From Ruegeria discodermiae (lineage in GTDB: Bacteria > Pseudomonadota > Alphaproteobacteria > Rhodobacterales > Rhodobacteraceae), in contig NZ_JAVAMO010000014.1 of assembly GCF_030758345.1 (NCBI RefSeq), positions 1 through 64,000 of the forward strand: 64,000 nucleotides of DNA. Reading direction: 5' to 3'. This document shows positions 43,369 to 53,821 of the stretch, in pieces. A program made the translations under genes and the position numbers. Position 1 is the stretch's first letter. Every line of letters begins with the position of its first letter. The notes under the pieces were generated by a model. That model had not been told where the DNA came from. It saw nothing but the letters and a program-made list of their open reading frames with translations, and did no database searches.

Positions 43369-44071
43369 GTATTACTGGCGCGCGCTCAATCTCTTCGTAG
43401 GGAATAAGTGACAAGAGATGGCTGATGCAATTCAAACGGGCGTGTTTCTTCACATCGGAATTCACAACGTACCAAGGCGCTTGCTTGATGTCCGTATGCG
43501 AGAACATGTCGTCTTTTGCTTTCGAGTAATCTACCCAGCGCTTCCTGCTTTCCAAATCCATCGGGCTTAGCTTCCACTGTTTTGTCGGATCGGTGAGACG
43601 CTTTTGGAAACGGCGTTCCTGCTCCTCATCGCTGACAGAGAACCAGTACTTGATCAGTTGAATGCCGGCACGGACCAGCATTCGCTCGAATTCCGGACAG
43701 CTTCGCATAAATTCTTTGTACTCTTCGTCCGTACAAAACCCCATCACGCGTTCGACGCCAGCCCGATTATACCAGGAGCGGTCGAATATGATGATCTCAC
43801 CCGCTGTAGGCAGGTGGGCGACGTATCTTTGAAAATACCATTGCGCCTTTTCCCGCTCTGTAGGTGCCGGAAGTGCAACGACCTGGCAAATTCGAGGGTT
43901 CATCGCCTCGGTGATACGCTTGATGGTTCCGCCCTTGCCAGCGGCGTCGCGTCCCTCGAAGACTATTGCAACCCGATGGCCGGTATGTTTGACCCATTCT
44001 TGAAGCTTCACCAACTCAATCTGAAGCCGCGCGAGTTCTTTTTCGTAGGTTGAGTTCGAAATCTTGTTCAT
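43280..44071 (-). CDS. ppk2: Polyphosphate kinase 2 (PPK2 family)
   Basis: A 263-aa kinase: Walker A EGRDAAGKGG, then MNPRICQVVALPAPTEREKA, QWYFQRYVAHLPTAGEIIIF, Walker B and lid DRSWYNRAGVERVMGFCT, and the C-terminal RGYVRPPMDDQTFVPE. PPK2 uses polyphosphate to phosphorylate GDP/ADP, or the reverse. I use ATG 44071 (GGAG 7 bases upstream). The last residues (AHATLL) differ from the usual VPEVY-type ending and lie inside the IS5 remnant, so insertion replaced the native stop; the catalytic part is intact and activity is likely. Confidence 0.92.
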   Translation of the reverse strand: MNKISNSTYEKELARLQIELVKLQEWVKHTGHRVAIVFEGRDAAGKGGTIKRITEAMNPRICQVVALPAPTEREKAQWYFQRYVAHLPTAGEIIIFDRSWYNRAGVERVMGFCTDEEYKEFMRSCPEFERMLVRAGIQLIKYWFSVSDEEQERRFQKRLTDPTKQWKLSPMDLESRKRWVDYSKAKDDMFSHTDIKQAPWYVVNSDVKKHARLNCISHLLSLIPYEEIERAPVILEERPAQRGYVRPPMDDQTFVPEAHATLL

Positions 44072-44325
44072 TTGGATCTCCAAAACTATTCAAAGCAGGG
44101 CGGCGGGGTAATCTGGACCGTCGGCTTAGACTCTAAACTTAGCGGATACTCTGCCTGTCATACTGGACCGTTTTCTGGGCTTGTGTCAGGTTTTTCTTTT
44201 GCTCAGCGACGCTCGGAAGGGTGGCTCCTGTTGTTGCGTCGGCATATGTGGGTGGTCGCCGTGCCTGGCTGCCGGTTCCAAAATCACTGTCGACAGACAG
44301 GCCACAAGTGCCGCCGTGTGATTGT

Positions 44326-44688
44326 TCAAGATTTCGTCTCATTTGGCACTGGAAGGGGTTGGCCGCAGGATTGGCAGCGACCACTTCTGGATTGCATTTC
44401 GACGCGAACCTTCTCGCGGATGTAACTTGCGGCGCGATGTGAAAGTCCCAAATTCTTACGCAGAGCTTCGATATCCTTTTCTTCAGCCTCACAGATATCG
44501 CCATCGTCCAGGGCAGCTCTGAACTCGCGCTCCAGCCTAGCACGGCGTCTATGCAATTGATCAGGCTGTGATCGAATGGACATCCCCTGATCTCTCATCT
44601 GATAGGTTTTGGGGATTAAAGCCATCACAGCCATCGGTAGCGCTTGTAGCAGATCGATGATGACTTCATCGATGTCACCTACGTCCAA
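44326..44688 (-). pseudogene. Gene fragment with TerB-like helices and a zinc-ribbon-like tail
   Basis: The C-terminal part of this frame (RARLEREFRAALDDGDICEA, EEKDIEALRKNLGLSHRAAS) resembles a TerB-like helical unit with an acidic loop, and it ends with CQSCGQPLPVPNETKS, half of a zinc ribbon. The upstream part of the frame (MALIPKTYQMRDQGMS) runs through the 59-bp repeat, so the natural 5' end has been replaced. No SD is evident. I treat it as a fragment; a short functional protein cannot be excluded. Confidence 0.4.
44569..44627. repeat. 59-bp dispersed repeat, copy 2
   Basis: Second copy of the repeat at 37333-37391, in the same orientation, with about seven mismatches. It borders a gene fragment here. 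Confidence 0.65.
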
Positions 44689-44713
44689 TCACGGCCATGA
44701 GAACCGAGCGACA

Positions 44714-44730
44714 GTTAACGTGACAACACC
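44714..44730. repeat. 17-bp IS-end match (third copy)
   Basis: GTTAACGTGACAACACC, identical to the outer 17 bases of the IS ends at 16745-16761 and 40307-40323. The bases before it (GAGCGACA) are only similar to the other copies (GACCGGAA). It is probably the solitary end of a related element. Confidence 0.55.
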
Positions 44731-44797
44731 CATCGGCAAGATGATCGACCTGTTGGATTGCCAGAGCAACAATTGTCAAAAGCTTGCAACAGAACGC

Positions 44798-45568
44798 TTA
44801 GCGTCCCATCCATCCCCCGTCGACAACCAGGATTTCACCGTTAACAAAGTCCGATGCTGCTGAAGACAGAAACACAACCGGCCCGGCGAAGTCGGCAGGC
44901 GTTCCCCAACGCCCTTGAGGGGTGCGTTCGAGGATTGACTTCGCGCGAACTGGATCGTCCTTCAATGCCTGCGTATTGTCTGTGGCAATATACCCCGGGG
45001 CGATAGCATTCACATTCACACCTTGCCCAGCCCATTCATTGGCCAGCGCTTTGGTCAGTTGTCCGATCCCACCTTTCGATGCTGAGTATCCCGGAACTGT
45101 GATCCCGCCCTGAAAAGTCAGCAGCGAGGCGGTGAAAATGATCTTGCCCGATCCGCGCGCGAGCATGTCCTTACCGATCTCTCGGGACAGCACGAACTGG
45201 CACGACAGGTTGACTTCGATCACCTCGTCCCACCATTCATCCGGATGCTCGGCGGCGGGTTTGCGTTTGATGGTTCCGGCATTACTCACAAGAATGTCCG
45301 GAGTTGCTCCGTCCGATCTGAGTTGGTCGATGAACTCACGCAGTGCGGATCGATCGGAAAAGTCGCATCGATAGGCACGGAACGTCCGGCCCAATTCTTT
45401 GATCGACTTTTCAACCTCGGACCCTGAAAGTTCCAGCGAGGCGGATACGCCAATGATGTCGGCACCGGCCGATGCCAAGGCCTCAGCCATGCCCCGCCCG
45501 ATGCCACGCTTACAGCCTGTCACCAGCGCGGTCTTCCCGGTCAGGTCAAAGCTTTGTAAAACATTCAT
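44798..45568 (-). CDS. Short-chain dehydrogenase (KduD-like)
   Basis: A 256-aa classical SDR: TGCKRGIG nucleotide motif, DFSDRS, NAG at SNAGTIKR, catalytic Ser in TASLLTFQGG, YSASK, and C-terminal GEILVVDGGWMGR. The overall look (FDLTGKTALVTGCKRGIGRG, PDEWWDEVIEVNLSCQFVLS) is that of 2-deoxy-D-gluconate 3-dehydrogenase KduD and related sugar-acid dehydrogenases. Its start overlaps the Zn-dehydrogenase stop (ATGA). Last gene of the second sugar operon; it probably oxidises or reduces a deoxy-sugar acid. GxxxGxG is present, so NAD(P)H binding is expected. Confidence 0.9.
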   Translation of the reverse strand: MNVLQSFDLTGKTALVTGCKRGIGRGMAEALASAGADIIGVSASLELSGSEVEKSIKELGRTFRAYRCDFSDRSALREFIDQLRSDGATPDILVSNAGTIKRKPAAEHPDEWWDEVIEVNLSCQFVLSREIGKDMLARGSGKIIFTASLLTFQGGITVPGYSASKGGIGQLTKALANEWAGQGVNVNAIAPGYIATDNTQALKDDPVRAKSILERTPQGRWGTPADFAGPVVFLSSAASDFVNGEILVVDGGWMGR

Positions 45569-46605
45569 GAACTGGGACCTACTTTGATGAGGCTTTTCAT
45601 CGCGGTCGGACTGCGATCCAGCGCATCAAATGCAGCCTGAATGTCCGACAAGGGACTGACATCTGTGATCACGACATCCGCATTAACGGCGCCGGAGGCT
45701 ACGACAGAGACTGCCTTTTCGTAATCTTCCGGCTCATAGACCCTGGCACCGATCAGTTGGAGCTCGCGCCAGAAGAACTGAAACAGGTCGATCTGCGGTT
45801 TTGTGGCATGGATGGCCACCATCACTATGCGGGCCCGTGTAGCGGCGACCGCCGTCATCGCATCTACGCCTCGTTGTGTTCCCGATACCTCGAAAACCAC
45901 ATCGGCCCCTTTATTCTCGGTCCGCGCATTCATAGTGTCGACCAGATCGGCTTCGGTAGGATTGATCGTATCAAAGCCAAGCTTTGTCGCAATTGCCAAC
46001 CGATTGGGGTTTACTTCGGAAATGACCACGTTGCCGCCCGCATCGCGTGCCACCATGGCGACCAGAATGCCGATTGGTCCGCCACCGATCACAACCACAT
46101 CTTCGCCATGCTGCAATGCCGACAGGCGCACATCATGGCATGCCACCGCAACGGGCTCGATAAGCGCAGCGTGATCCATCCGCAGGTCATCAGGCAATAA
46201 ATGCAGCGTATGTGCCGGAACAGTCCACAGCTCCTGCATTGCGCCATCCGTATCAAGGCCCAAGAACTTCAGGTTCTGGCAAATATGCCTGTGCCCGCGC
46301 CGACAGGCTGGGCATTCACTACAGTGATCCAGTGGTCGCACGACAACCTTCTGACCCGGTGCAACCGTATCGACCCCGTCTCCGACCGCCTCGATAATCC
46401 CGGACATTTCGTGCCCGATCACTCGGTTCAAGCCGACCCGCGCGTCCATATTGCCGTGGTAGACATGCATATCCGTACCGCAAATCCCGCAATAGGCGAC
46501 GCGGATCGTGGCTTCTCCCGGTCCCGCTGGCGTGGACTGCGTGTCTGCCACGGCAAAACTCTTGTCGCCCCTGTAAAACGCCGCCGAAATCGTTTGGCGC
46601 GTCAT
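45565..46605 (-). CDS. Zinc-dependent sugar/polyol dehydrogenase
   Basis: A 346-aa MDR enzyme with the catalytic Zn motif [13 protein letters not shown] and [15 protein letters not shown], the structural Zn Cys set [15 protein letters not shown], and the Rossmann motif [16 protein letters not shown]. It resembles L-idonate/L-threonine/sorbitol-type dehydrogenases. It overlaps both neighbours (4 bases at each end), so it is tightly coupled in the operon. Substrate probably the free sugar or sugar acid of this pathway. Confidence 0.92.
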   Translation of the reverse strand: MTRQTISAAFYRGDKSFAVADTQSTPAGPGEATIRVAYCGICGTDMHVYHGNMDARVGLNRVIGHEMSGIIEAVGDGVDTVAPGQKVVVRPLDHCSECPACRRGHRHICQNLKFLGLDTDGAMQELWTVPAHTLHLLPDDLRMDHAALIEPVAVACHDVRLSALQHGEDVVVIGGGPIGILVAMVARDAGGNVVISEVNPNRLAIATKLGFDTINPTEADLVDTMNARTENKGADVVFEVSGTQRGVDAMTAVAATRARIVMVAIHATKPQIDLFQFFWRELQLIGARVYEPEDYEKAVSVVASGAVNADVVITDVSPLSDIQAAFDALDRSPTAMKSLIKVGPSS

Positions 46606-47702
46606 AGATGCATTTCCTTGTGTTCTTCATTCAGCTTGTCCCAGTCAAACACCACGCCCGTACCCGGTGTTTCCGGAGCAACTGCCAAACAGTTTTCTAC
46701 GACCAATGGGCGGGTGGTGTATTGATCGATTGGAAAAGAATGCACCTCAAGCCAACCTGAATTCGATTGTCCCGCAACCAAACTCACATGGAGTTCCTGC
46801 ATACCGTGGCTGCAAACGGGTATCCCGTGTTGATGGCTCAGGGCCGCGACTCGCAGCCAGCCGGTAATTCCACCGCAATTCGACGCGTCCGGCTGGACAA
46901 AGCTGAGGCGAGCATCATCGAACGCATATTCAAACTCATGGATCGTATGCAGGTTCTCTCCCATCGCCAGCGGCACGCCGGTTTCCAGCGCAATGCGCCC
47001 GTACCCTTTGTAATCATCGGGAATGGTCGGCTCCTCGAACCAGAGAATGTCGGTTTCTGCAAAGCCGCGTGCCGCTACAATAGCCTGCTCGACCGTCATC
47101 GAATAATTTGCATCGACCATAAAATACCTGTCGGGACCTAGCATGTCCCGAACGGCTCTGGCACGCGCAAGATCATCGGCCAGATCGGGTTGGCCGACCT
47201 TGATCTTCACCGCGTTAAATCCGCGCGCCAGATAGCCCTCGGTTTGTGTCAGCAGCTTGTCCAGGGAGAAGTTCAAATCAATGCCGCCGGCATAGGCCTT
47301 GCACCGATCCGACGCACCTCCGGCCATTTTCCACAGCGGCGCGCTGCGCTCTTTGCCGCGAATGTCCCAGAGCGCGATATCCACGGCCGATATCGCAAAG
47401 GAGGCGATCCCGCCGCGTGCCACATAGTGCACATGCCACTGCATGGCATCGTAAAGCGCCTCAACATTGCTAGCCTCCTGCCCGATCAGGAACGGTGCCA
47501 GATCGTGTTTGATCATCGCAAGAATGGCGTGCCCGCCTTTACCACCGGTATAGGTGTAACCAACCCCGTCGACCCCCTGATCCGTCCGGATCGCGACAGT
47601 AACCAACTGGAAAAACGTGTGATCCCCGTGTTTGGCGTCCACTAGAACCTCGGCCAGCGGAACATTGAAAAGCTGCGCCTCGACGGATGCTATGTGACTC
47701 AT
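46602..47702 (-). CDS. Mandelate racemase-type enolase superfamily sugar-acid dehydratase
   Basis: A 366-aa enzyme from ATG 47702, overlapping the permease stop. The N-terminal capping domain is followed by the barrel with KxK (NAVKIKVGQ), metal ligands in [13 protein letters not shown] and AMGEN, and the Asp/His dyad in [10 protein letters not shown] and [11 protein letters not shown]. This set defines the mandelate racemase subgroup, most members of which dehydrate sugar acids to 2-keto-3-deoxy acids. The substrate is not readable. The neighbours (Zn-dehydrogenase before, KduD-like after) suit an oxidative non-phosphorylated sugar pathway. Confidence 0.9.
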   Translation of the reverse strand: MSHIASVEAQLFNVPLAEVLVDAKHGDHTFFQLVTVAIRTDQGVDGVGYTYTGGKGGHAILAMIKHDLAPFLIGQEASNVEALYDAMQWHVHYVARGGIASFAISAVDIALWDIRGKERSAPLWKMAGGASDRCKAYAGGIDLNFSLDKLLTQTEGYLARGFNAVKIKVGQPDLADDLARARAVRDMLGPDRYFMVDANYSMTVEQAIVAARGFAETDILWFEEPTIPDDYKGYGRIALETGVPLAMGENLHTIHEFEYAFDDARLSFVQPDASNCGGITGWLRVAALSHQHGIPVCSHGMQELHVSLVAGQSNSGWLEVHSFPIDQYTTRPLVVENCLAVAPETPGTGVVFDWDKLNEEHKEMHL

Positions 47703-48697
47703 GAGCCAATGACCTTTTGTTGTTTCGCGATGACCCGGGATTGCAGCAGGATGACCGCAAACAGGAACCCCCCTCGGATCACCATCTGCCAATAGGCGCT
47801 GAAACTGATCGTGCCCTGACCGTTTTCAAAGTTCAGAACGTTGAAGACGAGGCCAAGAAGTAATGCGCCAGCCACCGTCGCCGGGATCGATCCCATACCC
47901 CCGGTCAATAGCGTCCCGCCAACGACAACCGACGCGATGGCGGACAACTCCCATCCGATGCCCTCCAAGGGCTGACCAGCCCCGAAACCGGATGCCAGAA
48001 ACAGCCCCGCCAATCCTGCGCAGCCACCCGAAAGCAGGTAGACAAACGCCTTGGCGCGATTGACCTTCAAGCCCATGAGGTTGGAGGCATCTTCGCTGCC
48101 GCCGATTGCGAGGACCGTTCGGCCGATCGTTGTTTTCTCAAGCATAAGCCCGAGAACCAGTGTCAACCCGGCGACGATGACAATGGCCCATGGGAACAAG
48201 CCTAACGCCTGCCCCATCCCGAGCTTGGTAAAGTTCGAGCCCCAGTCGACCGAAATTGTCTGCGCCCCAGAAATCACCAAAGCACCCCCCTTTGCCGCAA
48301 GCATGGTGGCTAGCGTCGCTATGAACGGAGGGATTCGCAGAACGATGATGCAGAACGCATTGATGGCTCCAAACCCGATGCCAGCAAGGACGGCGCCGGG
48401 CAGCGCGACCTGTATTCCGTAGGGGCTGAGATAAGCCGCCACAACAGAGGTAAAGGCCGCGACAGATCCGACCGACAGATCGATCCCGCCGGTCATGATC
48501 ACAAAGCACATTCCCAAGGCGATCGCGATGAACATGGCATTGTAGTTCAGGAAGGACGAAAAATTATAGGCGCTGCCAAAGTTGTCGTATCGCATCAGTC
48601 CGAACAGGATCAGGGCCAGCAAGGCCACCCAAACCGTGACCGAAGCAGAATTGCGGCGCAGATATTTGCGGAGATCAAAGGCCATTTCATCAAGCAT
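47699..48697 (-). CDS. Sugar ABC permease (RbsC/YjfF type)
   Basis: A 332-aa inner membrane protein with about 9-10 hydrophobic segments and the RbsC-type motif [20 protein letters not shown]. It forms a heteromeric channel with the 48701-49678 product, as in YtfT/YjfF. Coupled to the dehydratase downstream by a four-base overlap. Confidence 0.93.
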   Translation of the reverse strand: MLDEMAFDLRKYLRRNSASVTVWVALLALILFGLMRYDNFGSAYNFSSFLNYNAMFIAIALGMCFVIMTGGIDLSVGSVAAFTSVVAAYLSPYGIQVALPGAVLAGIGFGAINAFCIIVLRIPPFIATLATMLAAKGGALVISGAQTISVDWGSNFTKLGMGQALGLFPWAIVIVAGLTLVLGLMLEKTTIGRTVLAIGGSEDASNLMGLKVNRAKAFVYLLSGGCAGLAGLFLASGFGAGQPLEGIGWELSAIASVVVGGTLLTGGMGSIPATVAGALLLGLVFNVLNFENGQGTISFSAYWQMVIRGGFLFAVILLQSRVIAKQQKVIGS

Positions 48698-48700
48698 TGA

Positions 48701-49678
48701 TCAGGTCCTCCGGAACTGCTGCATCCACACGGCGAGTATGATGATTGCGGCCTTTGCGATCAGCGCGACCTCATCCTCTACCCCGTTCGCAAGAAGCGTA
48801 TATTTCACGAGTTGAATGATCACTGCGCCCAGAATGGCGCCGAAGATCGGCGCTCTGCCACCCTGTAGCAGCGCGCCTCCGACAACCGCGGCGGCAATCG
48901 CGTCAAGTTCCATCAAGTTGCCGTTTCGCGCAGCGTCCGAAGCAGAGTTGATTGCCACCACGATCAGCCCTGCAAAGCCGGAGAGCACCGCGCAAATAAC
49001 ATAAGCCCCGATCTTTACCCTGCGCACCGGGCCACCGGACAGGAATGCCGCGCGTTCGTTCCCCCCGATCGCCAGCAGGTAACGCCCCCAGGTGGCTCTG
49101 GTGATCACCCAGAACAGGACACAAGCAATCACAAGGGCCAACCACCCTTGGAATGGCAGCCCCAATATCTTGCCTGTCCCGAGATAGCTAAAGGACGGGT
49201 TTGAGAAGGTCTGCAGGTTCCCGTTGGTGAGGACCTGTGCGATGCCACGGCCAGAGATGAACAGAATGAGCGTTGCTATGATTGGTTGGACGTTCAACAC
49301 GGCCACCATGACCCCATTGAAGACACCGCAAAGCCCGGCAACCAACAGCGGCAGCATGATCGCCAGAGCCACGCCCAAAGCTGGATTTGCCGCTCCGAGG
49401 TCAGAGAGGAAAATGAGCGGTGCAAGCGCACCGGCCAGAGCCATGACCGCGCCGACGGACAGGTCGATGCCGCCGGTGGCGATCACCAGTGTCATTCCCA
49501 TTGCGACGATCGCGATGGTCGCGACCTGGCTGATGTTCACGAACAGGGTCTGCAACTGCAGGAAATTCGGCGTGAACAGCGAATTGAAAACCAGAAGCGC
49601 AGCTAGAGCAACGATCCCGCCATGGAAACGCAATGGCATTGATGCGACCCGTTTCGGAAGCTTCATTGTGCGTTCCAT
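48701..49678 (-). CDS. Sugar ABC permease (RbsC/YtfT type)
   Basis: A 325-aa inner membrane protein with [20 protein letters not shown] and FISGRGIAQVLTNGNLQTFS, typical of this permease family. The start at 49678 (AGGAG upstream) overlaps the ATPase gene end by 16 bases. The other permease starts 4 bases after its stop. Confidence 0.93.
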   Translation of the reverse strand: MERTMKLPKRVASMPLRFHGGIVALAALLVFNSLFTPNFLQLQTLFVNISQVATIAIVAMGMTLVIATGGIDLSVGAVMALAGALAPLIFLSDLGAANPALGVALAIMLPLLVAGLCGVFNGVMVAVLNVQPIIATLILFISGRGIAQVLTNGNLQTFSNPSFSYLGTGKILGLPFQGWLALVIACVLFWVITRATWGRYLLAIGGNERAAFLSGGPVRRVKIGAYVICAVLSGFAGLIVVAINSASDAARNGNLMELDAIAAAVVGGALLQGGRAPIFGAILGAVIIQLVKYTLLANGVEDEVALIAKAAIIILAVWMQQFRRT

Positions 49679-51198
49679 GTGTCGGCTCCTGCGTCGTGAT
49701 GCGCAAGTGCGCCCACCAGTATGTTCCCTGTGATGCCCGGGTTGGCCAGTTCCGTCACCGAGCGGCCTTCATGCATAACGACAATACGGTCAGCACCTTC
49801 CACCAACTCCTCGAACTCGGAGCTGATGAGTACAACACCGAAGCCTTTGTCGACATAGGAGCGGATAAAGGACTGTATCTCGCGTTTTGCGCCCACATCC
49901 ACGCCACGGGTCGGTTCATCCAATATCAGGATGTCTGGTTCGGTCGCCAGCCAGCGGGCCAGCAGAACCTTCTGCTGATTGCCGCCGGACAGTTCGCGGA
50001 TGGGCTGATCCATATGGGCGGCCTTGATCCCCAGATCGCTGATAAACCCGTCAACGATTGCACGCTCGCGTTCGAAATCTATCTGGCCGCGCTTAGCCAG
50101 TTTGGGCAACAATGCGAGGGTCATGTTCTCGCGCACGGACATGTCAGGGATGATCCCTTCGGCCTTTCGGTCTTCGGTCAGGAACCCAATCCGCTTGCTG
50201 ATTGCTTCGTCGGGGCCCGAAGGCTGTCCGGTATGGCCATCAAGTTCGATGACTCCGTCTTCAAGCGCGTCTACGCCAAAAAGCGCGCGCGCCGCCTCTG
50301 TTCGGCCCGAACCCAGCAACCCGCCGAGCCCGACGATTTCGCCGCGGTGAAGGGTCAGATCGAAATGCGTCAACCGCGGTCCGCTACAGACATTCTCGGA
50401 ACGCAACAGAATGCTGCCCCGCTTCGCTTTGGCGCCAGCAAAATCTGTCATGCCCTCGGCTGCGATCTCGTCTGTGTTCCGGCCAAGCATATCTGCAATC
50501 ATTTCAAGCTTTTTTGTCTCGCTGACGATGCGGGTGCTGACGGTACGGCCATCTCGCATGGTCGTAACACGATCACAAATCTGAAAAAGCTCGTCGAGGA
50601 AATGCGAAACATAGAGAACTGACACACCCTGGTTCTTCAACTCCCGCACCACACCAAACAGAACCTCAACTTCGCTTGCATCAAGCGAGGAGGTTGGCTC
50701 GTCCATGATCACAAGTTTTGCTTCAAGCGACACGGCCCGCGCTATTGCCACAAGCTGTTGAATTGCAGTCGAAAAATTGCCCAGCGGCTCGGTGACGTCT
50801 ATGTCGATCCCGAAGCGCGCAAGCACTTCACGCGCTCGCTTGTTGCCTTCGCGCCAGTCTACGAAAAGCCCCAGGCGTTTGGGTTCGTATCCCATGATGA
50901 TGTTTTCGGTAACGCTGCGCAGCGGCACCAAGTTCAATTCCTGATAGATCGTTGCGATCCCTGCCTCTTGCGCCTCGCGAGGGCTTGATATCTCGCTCTC
51001 GCCGCGCCCAATCACTACGCTACCGCTATCCCGCCGGTACACCCCAGTCAGGACCTTGATCATTGTCGATTTACCGGCACCGTTCTGGCCAATAAGGGCA
51101 TGAACCTCACCCGGCGCAATCTCAAGGCTGGCTTGGCTAAGCGCAGGTACGCCCGCAAAAGACTTCTCGATGCCCGACATCGAAACAAGAGCATTCAT
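49663..51198 (-). CDS. Sugar ABC ATPase with two nucleotide-binding domains (RbsA/YtfR type)
   Basis: A 511-aa tandem ATPase. Domain 1: Walker A GQNGAGKST, signature-like NFSTAIQQLVAIARAV, Walker B LVIMDEPTSSLD. Domain 2: GLGGLLGSGRTE in place of a canonical Walker A, signature ELSGGNQQKVLLARWL, Walker B ILILDEPTRGVDVGAK. The degenerate second P-loop is normal for this family. Start at ATG 51198 with GGAG 11 bases upstream; the upstream-extended frame overlaps the binding-protein gap and is not homologous. Confidence 0.94.
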   Translation of the reverse strand: MNALVSMSGIEKSFAGVPALSQASLEIAPGEVHALIGQNGAGKSTMIKVLTGVYRRDSGSVVIGRGESEISSPREAQEAGIATIYQELNLVPLRSVTENIIMGYEPKRLGLFVDWREGNKRAREVLARFGIDIDVTEPLGNFSTAIQQLVAIARAVSLEAKLVIMDEPTSSLDASEVEVLFGVVRELKNQGVSVLYVSHFLDELFQICDRVTTMRDGRTVSTRIVSETKKLEMIADMLGRNTDEIAAEGMTDFAGAKAKRGSILLRSENVCSGPRLTHFDLTLHRGEIVGLGGLLGSGRTEAARALFGVDALEDGVIELDGHTGQPSGPDEAISKRIGFLTEDRKAEGIIPDMSVRENMTLALLPKLAKRGQIDFERERAIVDGFISDLGIKAAHMDQPIRELSGGNQQKVLLARWLATEPDILILDEPTRGVDVGAKREIQSFIRSYVDKGFGVVLISSEFEELVEGADRIVVMHEGRSVTELANPGITGNILVGALAHHDAGADTWNAQ

Positions 51199-51265
51199 GA
51201 TATCTCGAACTCCAGAAAATTGCGGGCGGAACCGACGGCTTGCCGGCCCCACCCACCAGGGAGGA

Positions 51266-52240
51266 TCAATAAGCCTCGTCGATGTGATCGGCAGCATTGT
51301 CCTGGGTAAAGACACGGTCTTCGACCTTTACCCATTCGGGAATCTGCTCACCGGCAGCGTATTTCTTCATGACCTCGCAAGCCAGCGGGCCAAAGAACGG
51401 TGAGCTTTCAACCGTTACTCCCATCTTGCCGTCGATGATAGCCTGCAGAGCATCACGTGTTCCATCGATGGATACGATGGTCACATCCTCGCCCGGCTTC
51501 CGGCCTGCCAGTTCCAGGGCCTGGATTGCCCCAATCGCCATCTCGTCATTATGCGCATAAACAACGTTTACGTCAGGATGCGCCTGCAGCAGCGTTTCCA
51601 TAACCTGACGGCCCAGGTCGCGAGCAAAATCGCCGGTCTGCGAAGCAACGATCTCGAACCGGCCATCTGCCGCTATAGCATCGTCAAAGCCCTTCTTGCG
51701 GTCATTCGCGGGCGACGAGCCGGTCGTACCTTCCAGCTGCACAATGATGCCCTTGTCGCCATCAAAGTTTTCCATCAGCCATCCGGCTGCGCGATTTCCC
51801 TGATCGATGAAGTCCGACCCAAGGAATGCAACGAAGTGTTCGCCGGGCTTAGCAACAGCAGGGTCTACCGAGCGGTCAACGAGGAATGTGGGAATACCCG
51901 CAGCACGCGCTTTCATCACCGCCGGGATCAAGGGCTTTTCTTCGCGCGGCGGCAAGAAGAGCACGTCGATGCCCTGAGCGATCATGCTATCGACATCGGC
52001 CACCTGCTTGGCAGCGGAACCAGCCGCGTCCGTTGCGATAAGGTCCCAACCGCAGGCTTCGGCGGTATCATGAAACGACTTGGTTTCCGCGATCCGCCAG
52101 GGGTTGTTCGATTCCATCTGCGCAAATCCGACCCTGTAACGGTCTTTCTGCTCCAAAGGTGGCAGATCCTGAGCCAGCGCCGTGGTGCCCAAGAGCGCCC
52201 CAGCGATAACCGATGAGATCAAGAAATGTCTGCGTTTCAT
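51266..52240 (-). CDS. Periplasmic sugar-binding protein (YtfQ-like)
   Basis: A 324-aa protein with leader MKRRHFLISSVIAGALLGTT and a type 1 periplasmic binding fold. Segments such as RVGFAQMESNNPWRIAETKS, IVQLEGTTGSSPANDRKKGF, SQTGDFARDLGRQVMETLLQ and VYAHNDEMAIGAIQALELAG closely track E. coli YtfQ, which binds galactofuranose. So a furanose-form or related aldose is a likely ligand. It lies between the AldA-like gene and the ATPase in one operon. Confidence 0.92.
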   Translation of the reverse strand: MKRRHFLISSVIAGALLGTTALAQDLPPLEQKDRYRVGFAQMESNNPWRIAETKSFHDTAEACGWDLIATDAAGSAAKQVADVDSMIAQGIDVLFLPPREEKPLIPAVMKARAAGIPTFLVDRSVDPAVAKPGEHFVAFLGSDFIDQGNRAAGWLMENFDGDKGIIVQLEGTTGSSPANDRKKGFDDAIAADGRFEIVASQTGDFARDLGRQVMETLLQAHPDVNVVYAHNDEMAIGAIQALELAGRKPGEDVTIVSIDGTRDALQAIIDGKMGVTVESSPFFGPLACEVMKKYAAGEQIPEWVKVEDRVFTQDNAADHIDEAY

Positions 52241-52293
52241 AGTTTTCCTCCACTATTGATGCGGTCTCCTCCGTTTGACCGCGGATTATCAGG

Positions 52294-53760
52294 TCATGCC
52301 CAATTCAGGTAAGTTGTCTGCTTTCTCAGGTAGCCGTCGAACCCATATGCTCCGTCTTCGCCACCAATGCCCGACAAGCCCCAACCGGTGTGAAAACCCT
52401 GAACCGCCTCGCCATTGGAGCGGTTAAGGTAAAGTTCCCCGAATTTCAGACGGCGCGGCGCCTCCATCAGCCGCTGATGGCGCGACGTGAAGAGATAGGC
52501 CGAGAGGCCAAAGGACGTATCATTGGCATGGTCGATGGCCTCGTCAAAATCACCGATACGCGTTGCCGCAACAACCGGGCCAAAAACCTCCTCTTGCATG
52601 ATGGTGTTTTTGTTGTCCGACACCTCGAGAACAGATGGTGACATCCAGTGACCCCTTCTGTAGTCGCCAGCGGTCAGCGGCCCGCCCGCCAAGAGAACCT
52701 CTGCCCCTTGGGCGACGCTGCGATCAACAAGTCCGGCAACCTTGGCCACTTCAAGCTTACTGACCTTGGGGCCGATATCGTGATCAGCCATTGGATCTCC
52801 GATAGTCAGAGCCTTTGAAGCCTCAATAAACTTTTCAAGGAACTGATCCGCGATAGCTCGGTGCAGATACATGCGCTCATTACAGGTGCAGATCTGACCG
52901 CAATTGGTAAACCGCGCAACGATTGCTGCCGCGACAGCCGCGTCGATATCGGCATCTTCCATGACAATAAATGGCGCCTTGCCGCCCAGTTCTAGCCGCA
53001 CAACTTTTATCTGCTCTGCCGCATTCCGAAAGATCTCGCGACCTGCGCGTGTGCTACCTGTCATTGTAATAAGTGCAGTATCGGGATGTCCGACAAGACG
53101 TTCGCCAACGATGGGCCCTTTGCCGGTCACAACGTTCAGGACACCAGGGGGGAAACCTATTTTGTCTGCCAGTTCCGCGATTGCGAGGCCGGACAAAGGC
53201 GTGATTTCGTGCCCCAGCAAAACGACTGTATTCCCGGCAACCAGCGCCGGTCCGATCTTGCGCGCCGCAAGCGCCAACGGGTAGTTCCAGGCGGTCAGGG
53301 CAACAACTACGCCATAGGGGTGTCGCCTGATCTGAATTTCTTCTGACCGGTTATCCGACGTCACGATGTCACCGGAAATTCTGCGCGATTCTTCAGCAGC
53401 ATGGCGCAAGAACGTGACGGCCGCAGCCACTTCTCCTTTGGCCTGCGATATTGGCTTGCCTTGTTCTGCAGTGACCAGGACGGCTAGTCGCTCAACTTCT
53501 CTCTCGATCGCATCCGCCAGTGCCGCGACGGCTTTCCCACGCTCGATGGCCGGTTGCGCGGACCATCGTGGAAAGGCGTCCTTGGCGGCTGCCACTGCCA
53601 TATCCGCGTGAGCGGCATTTCCATCAGGGACATATGCAACAACGGCCTCGGTCGCGGGATTCTCCACCGAAACCAGCGAGTCATTCAATTCAACGAACCG
53701 ACCGCCGATGTACATCGACCGTTGATCCGCGTTTTCGACAATGCCCGACGCTGGCTGCAT
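52294..53760 (-). CDS. Aldehyde dehydrogenase (AldA-like)
   Basis: A 488-aa NAD(P)-dependent dehydrogenase: MYIGGRFVELNDSLVSVENP at the N-terminus, LTAWNYPLALAARKIGPALV, VRLELGGKAPFIVMEDADID with the general-base Glu, and the catalytic Cys in NCGQICTCNERMY. C-terminal FGELYLNRSNGEAVQGFHTG and GWGLSGIGGEDG match E. coli lactaldehyde/glycolaldehyde dehydrogenase AldA. I start at ATG 53760 (GGAGG 7 bases upstream). First gene of the operon, divergent from LacI. It would oxidise the aldehyde formed when the keto-deoxy sugar acid is split; no aldolase gene is visible here. Confidence 0.92.
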   Translation of the reverse strand: MQPASGIVENADQRSMYIGGRFVELNDSLVSVENPATEAVVAYVPDGNAAHADMAVAAAKDAFPRWSAQPAIERGKAVAALADAIEREVERLAVLVTAEQGKPISQAKGEVAAAVTFLRHAAEESRRISGDIVTSDNRSEEIQIRRHPYGVVVALTAWNYPLALAARKIGPALVAGNTVVLLGHEITPLSGLAIAELADKIGFPPGVLNVVTGKGPIVGERLVGHPDTALITMTGSTRAGREIFRNAAEQIKVVRLELGGKAPFIVMEDADIDAAVAAAIVARFTNCGQICTCNERMYLHRAIADQFLEKFIEASKALTIGDPMADHDIGPKVSKLEVAKVAGLVDRSVAQGAEVLLAGGPLTAGDYRRGHWMSPSVLEVSDNKNTIMQEEVFGPVVAATRIGDFDEAIDHANDTSFGLSAYLFTSRHQRLMEAPRRLKFGELYLNRSNGEAVQGFHTGWGLSGIGGEDGAYGFDGYLRKQTTYLNWA

Positions 53761-53821
53761 TGTCTGACCTCCCTGCTTGCGATGGATGAGTCGAAAAACG
53801 ACTGCTATCACTAATTCGAAC